A stretch of DNA of 52,019 bases from JBFLYC01 sp040756735 (lineage in GTDB: Bacteria; Bacillota; DSM-16504; Desulfitibacterales; Desulfitibacteraceae), in the NCBI GenBank assembly GCA_040756735.1, contig JBFLYC010000028.1, positions 1 through 52,019 of the forward strand, read 5' to 3'. This document shows, piece by piece, positions 23,302 through 29,567 of this stretch; the first letter of the stretch is position 1; each line of letters opens with the position of its first letter. A model generated the notes under the pieces. It was not told the DNA's origin. It saw only the letters and a list, made by a program, of their open reading frames with translations, and ran no database searches. A program made the translations under genes and the position numbers.

Positions 23302-24924
23302 CTGCCGAATCGAGAACATCTGCCAAAAGTAGCGTATTTTTGCATGGAATTTGGTTTAAATAAAGAACTTCCTTTATATGCCGGCGGTCTAGGAGTATTG
23401 GCCGGGGACCATTTGAAATCCGCCAGGGACCTTGAAGTACCCATGGTAGGCATAGGTATTCTTTGGAAGCAAGATTACACTACACAATTAATAGGTGAAG
23501 ATGGGCGCCCCTATGATATGTATCCCAGTTATGATTTTCCAACGGTAAAAGATACAGGCAAAAAAGTAACCCTGCGAGTGCGCGGCGCAGAGGTAACCTG
23601 TCGGGTCATGGTAGTCGATGAGTATGGCAATGTGCCCTTATATTTACTGGACACTAATTATAAAGGAAGCGAACACGGATGGATGACCAATAGACTTTAT
23701 GGTGGCGTGGATCAAGATAGAGTAGCCCAGGAAATGATTTTAGGAATCGGTGGAGTCAGAACTTTGCGAGCATTAGGAATTGAAGTAGATGTATATCACT
23801 TTAACGAAGGGCATGCCATCTTTGCAGGAATAGAACTAATAAGAGAAAAGATGGGCCAAGGACTTTCTTTTCGTGAAGCATGGGAAAAGACTAGAAATAA
23901 TATCGTTTTTACGACACATACCCCGGTCAAGGCTGGAAATGAGGAGCATTCTCATGAACTACTGCAGCATATGGAAGCCTATAACGGTTTAAATTATGAA
24001 CAGATGAGTCAAATAGGCGGCGACCCCTTTAACATGACAGTTGCCGGACTTCGCTTGGCCAGGATAGCTAATGGCGTATCAAAGCAACATGGGCGCACGG
24101 CCCGCAAAATGTGGAGTCATGTCAAAGACTCAGCTGAAATTATTTCTATTACAAATGGAGTTCACCCGCCAACCTGGCAGTCTCCTGAAATCATGGAAAC
24201 CTGGCAAAAGCACGGTGATTTGTGGGAACCTCATCAAAAAGCAAAACGTGCACTTCTAGATTACGTGCTTAATAAAACCGGCGCAAGAATGGACATGGAT
24301 ATACTAACCATTAGCTTTGCTAGGAGAGCCGCACCCTATAAAAGAAGTGAACTTATATTTCGAGATACCAATACCCTTGACGGGATACTAAAAGAGGGAA
24401 AAATCCAGCTCATATTCTCAGGAAAAGCCCATCCCAATGATACTCTTGGCAAGGATATAATCCAAAAGCTGGTGGAAATGGATAGAAAATATGGAGAAAA
24501 AATAGTCTTTCTGGAAAACTATGATATGGAAATCGCCAAACTCATGGTCCAGGGAAGTGATGTTTGGCTTAACAACCCTGTAAGGCCCCTGGAAGCCAGC
24601 GGCACTTCCGGCATGAAAGCAGCCATGAATGGAGTGTTAAATGTTAGTGTAGTGGATGGTTGGGTAGCTGAAGGACCTCACCACAATGTGGATGCATGGC
24701 TTTTAGATGATGTTCTTGACGATGAAATAGATTTGCAGAGGCAGGATGAATATGATCTAAAAGCATTATACAAGGTCATTTTTGACAGTATCATCCCCAT
24801 TTACTATCATAACAAGAAAAGATGGATTAAAATGATGAAGGCAAGCATAGATATGTCGCATCATAGCTTTTCCTCTGATAGAATGGTTAAACAATACTAT
24901 GATTTAATGTATACAAAGCATTAA
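23299..24924 (+). CDS. glgP: Alpha-glucan phosphorylase (short GT35 form)
   Basis: A 541-aa glycogen/maltodextrin phosphorylase that releases glucose-1-phosphate from alpha-1,4-glucans. It starts at the typical VAYFCMEFGLNKELPLYAGG, continues with GGLGVLAGDHLKSARD and VYHFNEGHAIFA, and ends with the PLP/phosphate region NPVRPLEASGTSGMKAAMNG near residue 430-449. It lacks the ~100-residue N-terminal extension of Thermotoga-type enzymes but equals the short Firmicute form. TTG 23299 is the only start that keeps the AYF motif; translation probably depends on the hairpin-bridged SD. It stands alone, with a terminator at both ends. Confidence 0.9.
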   Translation: MLPNREHLPKVAYFCMEFGLNKELPLYAGGLGVLAGDHLKSARDLEVPMVGIGILWKQDYTTQLIGEDGRPYDMYPSYDFPTVKDTGKKVTLRVRGAEVTCRVMVVDEYGNVPLYLLDTNYKGSEHGWMTNRLYGGVDQDRVAQEMILGIGGVRTLRALGIEVDVYHFNEGHAIFAGIELIREKMGQGLSFREAWEKTRNNIVFTTHTPVKAGNEEHSHELLQHMEAYNGLNYEQMSQIGGDPFNMTVAGLRLARIANGVSKQHGRTARKMWSHVKDSAEIISITNGVHPPTWQSPEIMETWQKHGDLWEPHQKAKRALLDYVLNKTGARMDMDILTISFARRAAPYKRSELIFRDTNTLDGILKEGKIQLIFSGKAHPNDTLGKDIIQKLVEMDRKYGEKIVFLENYDMEIAKLMVQGSDVWLNNPVRPLEASGTSGMKAAMNGVLNVSVVDGWVAEGPHHNVDAWLLDDVLDDEIDLQRQDEYDLKALYKVIFDSIIPIYYHNKKRWIKMMKASIDMSHHSFSSDRMVKQYYDLMYTKH

Positions 24925-24955
24925 TTATATGCCCATCATAATAGTTAATGTCTAT

Positions 24956-24992
24956 GGGGAACCCTATTAACCTTTAGAAAAGTGGGTTCCCC
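24956..24992 (+). terminator. Hairpin after glgP
   Basis: GGGGAACCC pairs with GGGTTCCCC over a 19-nt loop. The tail ACTTTGTG is T-poor, so its strength is doubtful. Confidence 0.55.
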
Positions 24993-25002
24993 ACTTTGTG
25001 GG

Positions 25003-25175
25003 GCCATTCCTCATTATAGATGTCAGTCGTCAGAAGTTAGTCGTCCAAAACCATAATCAGAATTAGAAGTAATTATCTAAAGCTAATTGCAACAAAATGC
25101 GACAACCGATAACCGACTTCCGACCTCTGTGTTGAGGTGTGTCCCCTGACCTTGTTTGGTGTGTCCCCTTTCACC
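25003..25175 (-). repeat. Dispersed repeat copy with extended flank
   Basis: It contains GCCATTCCTCATTATAG (same as 5047-5063), TGTCAGTCGTCAGAAGTTAG, CGACTTCCGACCTC and the core GTGTCCCCTGACCTTGTTTG plus GTGTCCCCTTTCA. Its last three bases are the TGA stop of the rubrerythrin gene. Confidence 0.75.
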
Positions 25176-25686
25176 TATAGATATTTGACATCTGCAAGTG
25201 TTCTGCTTCTATTTCCGCCAGGGCCTTGAAAACATCCTTAACCCGTGGCTCTGAAGCTTTCTCCACAATTTCCAGATAAAATTTGATGGCACGCTGTTCC
25301 CTGTAATGTGCTTCTTTAAACTTATCCTCATCATATTCGGGGCTTTCCACTTGGGGCAATTCAGGCTGATCTATCCCCATCATTTCACATATAAGCTCAG
25401 CATGTTCCAATTCCTGTTTAAACAATCTCTTGAAAATAGCAGATGTTAGGCGAGTCTCAGATTTGGAGGCACTGGCCTTATAATAAGCTGCGTTGTCAAG
25501 CTCTAACTCTACTGCCCTCTTGCAGTACTCATAACTTTGCGGGGACATTTCAGCTTTACCATAAGGATACCACTCAACTGCCGGTACTAAATGCTTCCCT
25601 GCCGCCCCGCAAAAGGGACACCTATCTGCTTCTTTTTCACCTAAATATGTTTCACCGCATATTTGACATCTAAAAGGCTTCATCAT
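25171..25686 (-). CDS. Reverse rubrerythrin
   Basis: A 171-aa non-haem di-iron protein that reduces peroxide in anaerobes. The rubredoxin-like domain is at the N-terminus (CQICGETY and CPFCGAAG, residues 6-26), the reverse of classical rubrerythrin. The four-helix domain follows with ELDNAAYY, FKQELEHAEL, EAHYREQRAIKFYLE and EIEAEHLQMSN supplying the Glu/His iron ligands. ATG 25686 has AAGGAGAG 9 nt upstream. The stop codon is formed by the dispersed repeat, so the original C-terminus may have been slightly longer. It is divergent from the arsR-hgcAB operon. Confidence 0.88.
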   Translation of the reverse strand: MMKPFRCQICGETYLGEKEADRCPFCGAAGKHLVPAVEWYPYGKAEMSPQSYEYCKRAVELELDNAAYYKASASKSETRLTSAIFKRLFKQELEHAELICEMMGIDQPELPQVESPEYDEDKFKEAHYREQRAIKFYLEIVEKASEPRVKDVFKALAEIEAEHLQMSNIYR

Positions 25687-25775
25687 AATAAAATTCTCTC
25701 CTTTACTATTATTAGTAATTTTTCTCAATAAGCATTTTATAATAAAAAAAACTGGAAGTAAAGGTAAAGGTTTAG

Positions 25776-25801
25776 TATAATATAATCAAAATAATTTGAT
25801 T
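25776..25801 (+). promoter_or_regulatory. Promoter and putative ArsR operator of arsR-hgcAB
   Basis: TATAAT at 25776 runs into AATCAAA-ATAA-TTTGATT (25784-25801), a perfect inverted repeat typical of ArsR-family sites. A further TTTGATTTATC follows at 25818. Binding there would block the start of transcription of arsR-hgcA-hgcB. Confidence 0.6.
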
Positions 25802-25828
25802 TATTTTATCAAAAGGATTTGATTTATC

Positions 25829-26164
25829 ATGCGAATAGAAGAATGTTGCTACAGTCCTCATATAAGCTTGGATAAAACTGAGCAGATTAACGCTTTGGCA
25901 GCAAGTTTTAAAATACTTGCTGACCCCATAAGGCTAAAAATTCTTTACCTGATTAGGAACAAAGAAATATGTGTTTGCCATATTACTTCAGCGCTGAAAT
26001 TAAGTCAATCCAAGGTCTCTTATCATTTGAAAATTCTTACGGAAGCAGGTCTCATCAAGCGCAGAACCCAATGGTGCTGGTCCTATTACAGCTTAAGTGA
26101 GGACTTTGACAAATGGTTTTTGGAAAATACAAGTCTACTAACACTGTTAAATGGGGAGGAATGA
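25829..26164 (+). CDS. ArsR-family metalloregulator
   Basis: A 111-aa winged-helix repressor. The core is LADPIRLKILYLIRNKEICVCHI, recognition helix LKLSQSKVSYHLKIL, and the wing GLIKRRTQWCWSYY. ICVCHI (near residues 48-53) equals the ELCVCDL metal site of ArsR/SmtB proteins; further cysteines are at 6-7 (ECCYS) and W-C-W in the wing, which could add thiol ligands for As(III) or Hg(II). Its stop is 3 bp from the hgcA start, so it is co-transcribed with and probably controls hgcAB. A palindrome overlaps its promoter. Confidence 0.9.
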   Translation: MRIEECCYSPHISLDKTEQINALAASFKILADPIRLKILYLIRNKEICVCHITSALKLSQSKVSYHLKILTEAGLIKRRTQWCWSYYSLSEDFDKWFLENTSLLTLLNGEE

Positions 26165-26167
26165 TTC

Positions 26168-27178
26168 ATGGAAGACAGCAAAATTACCTGTTGTGGAGGC
26201 TCGCCATGTGATGGAAAAATAAAGTATGTAAAACTGCCCACTGTGGGACACCTTAATACTCCTATAGGTACGGTACCAATCATCCCTTCTGCTTTATCTA
26301 CGATGGATAGACTGGGAGCCTGGAAAGTTCGCTGGAAAATAGCAAGGATGAACTATCAAATAGAGCCTGGATTATATGCCGTAGGCCGGCCGTCAGAAGC
26401 TTCCCCGGTTCTAGTAACTGCTAATTACAAGCTAAGTTTTGACCATCTTCGCAAAGAACTAATCGGTATAGATGCCTGGATTTTGGTTTTAGACACTAAA
26501 GGCATAAATGTATGGTGCGCTGCAGGAAAAGGCACTTTCAGCACAAGGGAATTAGTTTTGCGCATCAAGGTTACCAACTTAGAAAAAGTGGTGGGACATA
26601 GAACTATTATTCTTCCTCAATTAGGAGCGCCTGGAGTTGCCGCCCATGAAGTAAAAAAACACACTGGATTTCATGTAGTTTACGGGCCTATTAAGGCTGC
26701 AGACATACCTGTTTTTTTAAGTACAGGATATAAAGCAACACCAGCCATGCGCAGGGTAACATTTTCGCTGAAAGACCGCTTGATATTGGTACCTGTGGAA
26801 CTTATGGGAACCCTGGCGCCATCCTTAATAATCTTAGGTATTATCTTGATGGGCAGCGCCTTGACTGCTGCAATTACACTCAGCCAGAATGTGTGGATAA
26901 AAGGAATTACTTATAGTGCGGCATACTTGGGAGCAGTGTTAATTGGGGCGGCCTTTACCCCCATTTTGCTGCCTTTGATTCCCGGTCGTTCCTTTGCCTT
27001 CAAGGGATGGCTGCTTGGGCTTATTTGGATTTTCTTGTTTCTACAAATTGCTGGTGCAGCAGGCGTTCAGTTTGCAAACTTAGAAATCTGGGGCCTCTTT
27101 TTACTGCTGCCGGCCATAAGCTCTTTCTTAAGCTTGAATTTTACAGGTTGCACAACGTTCACATCCCAGTCAGGTTGA
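26168..27178 (+). CDS. hgcA: HgcA, corrinoid protein of mercury methylation (C-terminus out of frame)
   Basis: A 336-aa reading frame matching HgcA. The corrinoid domain has the diagnostic cap helix NVWCAAGKGTF at residues 114-124, where Cys117 is the lower cobalt ligand, followed by TRELVLRI and LPQLGAPGVAAHEV. After about residue 200 come hydrophobic helices and the conserved end LNFTGCTTFTSQSG. HgcA transfers a methyl group from a corrinoid to Hg(II), with HgcB as electron donor. Homologues continue with VEKEMR and a last helix; here TGA at 27176 interrupts, and that sequence follows in the +1 frame. SD GGGGAGG; ATG 26168. Confidence 0.9.
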   Translation: MEDSKITCCGGSPCDGKIKYVKLPTVGHLNTPIGTVPIIPSALSTMDRLGAWKVRWKIARMNYQIEPGLYAVGRPSEASPVLVTANYKLSFDHLRKELIGIDAWILVLDTKGINVWCAAGKGTFSTRELVLRIKVTNLEKVVGHRTIILPQLGAPGVAAHEVKKHTGFHVVYGPIKAADIPVFLSTGYKATPAMRRVTFSLKDRLILVPVELMGTLAPSLIILGIILMGSALTAAITLSQNVWIKGITYSAAYLGAVLIGAAFTPILLPLIPGRSFAFKGWLLGLIWIFLFLQIAGAAGVQFANLEIWGLFLLLPAISSFLSLNFTGCTTFTSQSG

Positions 27179-27266
27179 AAAAGAAATGCGCCTAAGTCTT
27201 ATTCCCATGATTCTTTCATCCCTGGCCGGCCTAATTCTAGTTATTAGCGGGTTAATCATTAGATAA
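27174..27266 (+). other. Out-of-frame last helix of HgcA
   Basis: Starting with GTT at 27174, one base off the main frame, the sequence reads VEKEMRLSLIPMILSSLAGL, then ILVISGLIIR and TAA at 27264. This equals the final amphipathic stretch and TM helix of HgcA proteins. Either one extra base or two missing bases near TCAGGTTGAAA separate it from the main frame. Confidence 0.8.
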
Positions 27267-27371
27267 GGGGAAACACCTTAAATATAGAGGTGTGAAATGA
27301 GAAGTGAGAGGTTATCCCACTTCCCACTTAAAGTATTGAGGAATGTCACAAAATCTAAGGAGTGAGGTAAA

Positions 27372-27647
27372 ATGCCTTTACAGTATTTAAAAAATGTTTC
27401 AACTTTAAAATTAACACCTGAGAAATGCACAGGCTGTGGTATGTGTTTAAATGTATGCCCGCATGATGTATTTTTCCTTAATGGCAGAACAATACAAATC
27501 AAAGATAAAGACAACTGCATGGAATGCGGAGCCTGTGTAAAAAACTGCCCATTTGAAGCACTCTCTGTTAACCCTGGAGTAGGCTGCGCTGCAGCTATTC
27601 TTATCGGGATGTTTAAGGGTACTCCGCCCCAATGCGGGTGTAGTTAA
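27372..27647 (+). CDS. hgcB: HgcB, 2[4Fe-4S] ferredoxin of mercury methylation
   Basis: A 91-aa ferredoxin. Two CxxCxxCxxxC clusters are at C19-C22-C25-C29 and C49-C52-C55-C59. The HgcB-specific parts are VNPGVGCAAAI with Cys72 and a C-terminal cysteine pair, here QCGCS (C88, C90) instead of the usual adjacent CC. HgcB reduces the HgcA corrinoid and the terminal cysteines are thought to carry Hg(II). SD AAGGAGTGAGG precedes ATG. It lies 105 bp after the displaced HgcA end and before a clear terminator, completing the arsR-hgcA-hgcB unit. Confidence 0.93.
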   Translation: MPLQYLKNVSTLKLTPEKCTGCGMCLNVCPHDVFFLNGRTIQIKDKDNCMECGACVKNCPFEALSVNPGVGCAAAILIGMFKGTPPQCGCS

Positions 27648-27711
27648 ACATTGTACACAGTATAACCATTAAGTTCAATAAATTAATAATGCGTGCGTAT
27701 GCTCTTGAGGA

Positions 27712-27737
27712 TGACTTGTTTTTCAAGTCAGCTTTTT
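27712..27737 (+). terminator. Terminator of the hgcAB operon
   Basis: TGACTTG-TTTTT-CAAGTCA, then GCTTTTTG. Confidence 0.8.
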
Positions 27738-27764
27738 GTACTAAAAAGCATATCTTTGTGAACA

Positions 27765-28067
27765 ATTTGTGAAAAAGCTTTATTATTTCCTGGATGCTAT
27801 CTGACCAATCTCCTTGAAGCATTTTTTATCCATGAAGGTGGATTATCTATCCACGTCAGCATACCAGGAGGATTAGCTTCTGGTATCATTTATGCCAGGG
27901 CTGCTAATCTTCCTTTATGGAAAACAGCCGACAGCCTGATTCCTGCCTTGATCCTTGGACAGGCCAATTGCCATATCGGCAATAGTGTCTTATGGTGTAC
28001 AGGGCTAAAGTACGAAGCAACAAAGAGCATACAGGCCATGAGTACCATTAACCTGTATGCTCTTTAA
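27765..28067 (+). pseudogene. Internal remnant of a second prolipoprotein diacylglyceryl transferase (lgt)
   Basis: From about 27822 the frame reads FFIHEGGLSIHVSIPGGLAS, GIIYARAANLPLWKTADSL and IPALILGQANCHIGN, i.e. the HGG and GQxxxRxGN regions of Lgt. The essential arginine of GRxGN is changed to His (CHIGN), and both ends of the gene are missing or out of frame (KLYYFLDAI lies in another frame near 27775). It differs strongly from the intact lgt at 31252, so it is an independent relic. It sits between hgcB and the hairpin at 28022. Confidence 0.65.
28022..28065. terminator. Bidirectional hairpin
   Basis: AAAGAGCATACAGG and CCTGTATGCTCTTT form a 14-bp perfect stem with a 16-nt loop. It overlaps the end of the lgt remnant and can end transcription from both sides, mainly the minus-strand gene at 28113. 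Confidence 0.7.
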
Positions 28068-28112
28068 TTCTGACTTGGATTCTCGATGTAATTTTTTTAT
28101 CTTATTATTTAT

Positions 28113-28550
28113 TTAGCTGCTCCAGCGACCTTTGCCATGCATTTTGCCCTGATACCCAGGTTGTGGAAGGCGTTCCATATTGGCTTTAACTCTCTCAGCT
28201 AACCCTGCAATACACATTTGCGCTTGTTCTTCTGTAATTTTACCTTCTGCTACAGCCTTGTCAAGCTCATTGACCCTAAAGTTCGTCACAGAATCTATAA
28301 GTGTTTCCGCACTTATTCCCCGTTCCTCGGCAATCTGAACAAAAGACTTTCCAGCTTGCCTTTCAGCTTTCAAGGCGTCTAATTCTAGCTTTAAAAGACT
28401 GCCAATATGGGATCTTGTAACCTCTCTTCCTAACTGCAAACCACCTCTTGCATTTTTTCCGTGTGTAACTTCTTCCGCCGCCACTGCTGATGTGGTAAGT
28501 AACAGCATGCCTAACAACGCAAAGACAACCATTCTGCTTATCTTTTTCAC
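28113..28550 (-). CDS. Secreted DUF2680-like protein
   Basis: A 145-aa exported protein. A Sec signal peptide (MKKISRMVVFALLGMLLL with a VAA/E cleavage site near residue 25) precedes a helical region: LKLELDALKAERQAGKSFVQI, AEERGISAETLIDSV, then AVAEGKITEEQAQMCIAGL. The 'KAGKSxxQIAxExGIS' rhythm is that of DUF2680/YckD small exported proteins of Firmicutes. The end is Gly/His/Lys-rich (GKMHGKGRW), possibly metal binding. The start is GTG with GGGAGG upstream. Function is unknown. Confidence 0.65.
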   Translation of the reverse strand: MKKISRMVVFALLGMLLLTTSAVAAEEVTHGKNARGGLQLGREVTRSHIGSLLKLELDALKAERQAGKSFVQIAEERGISAETLIDSVTNFRVNELDKAVAEGKITEEQAQMCIAGLAERVKANMERLPQPGYQGKMHGKGRWSS

Positions 28551-28758
28551 AATATAGTCCTCCCTTCTTTTTAAGGTTACTAAGTAAGGCGCCTTATCTA
28601 CAATTAGTATAAACTGCAGATATCAAGATAATTTCAAGGCAATCTTAATTTCTTCTACAAAAATAAGTGAAAACAAAACAACTGGTTAATAACTTAACCA
28701 ATCACCTATAACTGTTTTACACCGTATAATGTAGCAAATAATTGGTGAAGGTGATGAA

Positions 28759-29337
28759 ATGAAAATTTTGATCAATTTAGCACTAAGGCGTCTATACCTT
28801 TTCAAAAATGATATAGAACTAAAATCATACCCTGTAGCCATTGGTAAGCCCGAGACCCCTACTCCATTGGGAACTTATTTTATAGCTACAAAAATTGTAA
28901 ATCCTCATTTAAAAGTCTTAGGTACCCGCTGGATGGGCTTAAGTAAACCCAGCTACGGCATTCATGGCACACCTGCCCCATGGACCATAGGCACCATGGC
29001 TTCCTTGGGTTGTGTTAGAATGTATAATCATGATATTGAGGAAATCTTTCCACAAGTGCCTATTGGAACCACCGTGGAAATTATCTCTGGAGGTGGCAGC
29101 TATTCACAAAATCCAAACCCTGTAAAAAATGATCCATCAGAAGCGCCCCAAATACCACAAACATCCCCGCCGCCTGCATCTCAACCTCAAGGTCAAAAAT
29201 ATATTGTACAACAAGGGGATACCCTGTGGAGGCTCTCCCAGAGATTTGGCGTTTCTCTTGATGTATTAATAAAAGCAAACAATCTTAAGAATCCAAACGT
29301 TCTCCATCCGGGGCAGGAGTTGATAATTCCTAGATAA
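28759..29337 (+). CDS. L,D-transpeptidase (YkuD) with LysM
   Basis: A 192-aa cell-wall enzyme. The YkuD domain (residues 1-112) has GIHGTPAPWTIGTMASLGCV, giving the catalytic His69 and Cys85 of the HxxxxxxxSxGC(V/I)R motif. A Pro/Ser/Gln linker (about 115-142) leads to one LysM (KYIVQQGDTLWRLSQRFGVS to LIIPR) that binds peptidoglycan. There is no classic signal peptide, as in the spore/cortex-associated YkuD type. It makes 3-3 crosslinks between stem peptides. AAGGTGAT precedes the ATG, and a TATAAT box is at 28725. Confidence 0.88.
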   Translation: MKILINLALRRLYLFKNDIELKSYPVAIGKPETPTPLGTYFIATKIVNPHLKVLGTRWMGLSKPSYGIHGTPAPWTIGTMASLGCVRMYNHDIEEIFPQVPIGTTVEIISGGGSYSQNPNPVKNDPSEAPQIPQTSPPPASQPQGQKYIVQQGDTLWRLSQRFGVSLDVLIKANNLKNPNVLHPGQELIIPR

Positions 29338-29398
29338 AACCAGTCTGCCCTGTAACCAAGACTTTGAGTGTACACAGTATAATTCAATAAAAAATACT

Positions 29399-29426
29399 TT
29401 GCAAAAAATTAAAGCATTGATATAAT
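29399..29426 (+). promoter_or_regulatory. Promoter upstream of a short leader
   Basis: TTGCAA, 16-nt spacer, TATAAT. The start site would be near 29433, about 30 nt before a strong terminator. Confidence 0.6.
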
Positions 29427-29461
29427 AAGCATAACTTTAAAGAAAATATTTCTGGGCAATG

Positions 29462-29515
29462 AAGTCCAAATAGATCTGTATAACAGCCAGGTCTATTTGG
29501 ACTTTTTTTTATTTT
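29462..29515 (+). terminator. Strong intrinsic terminator inside the leader of the glutamate-synthase-like gene
   Basis: AAGTCCAAATAGA pairs with TCTATTTGGACTT (13 bp) and is followed by TTTTTTTATTTTT. It lies between the promoter at 29399 and the gene at 29568, so it could attenuate that gene or end a ~75-nt RNA. A mini-frame ATG-AAG-TCC-AAA-TAG lies in its left arm. Confidence 0.85.
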
Positions 29516-29567
29516 TAATAGCCAATCTTAAAATTCATCTCAAAAAATTTAAGGGGGAGAAAAAGAA

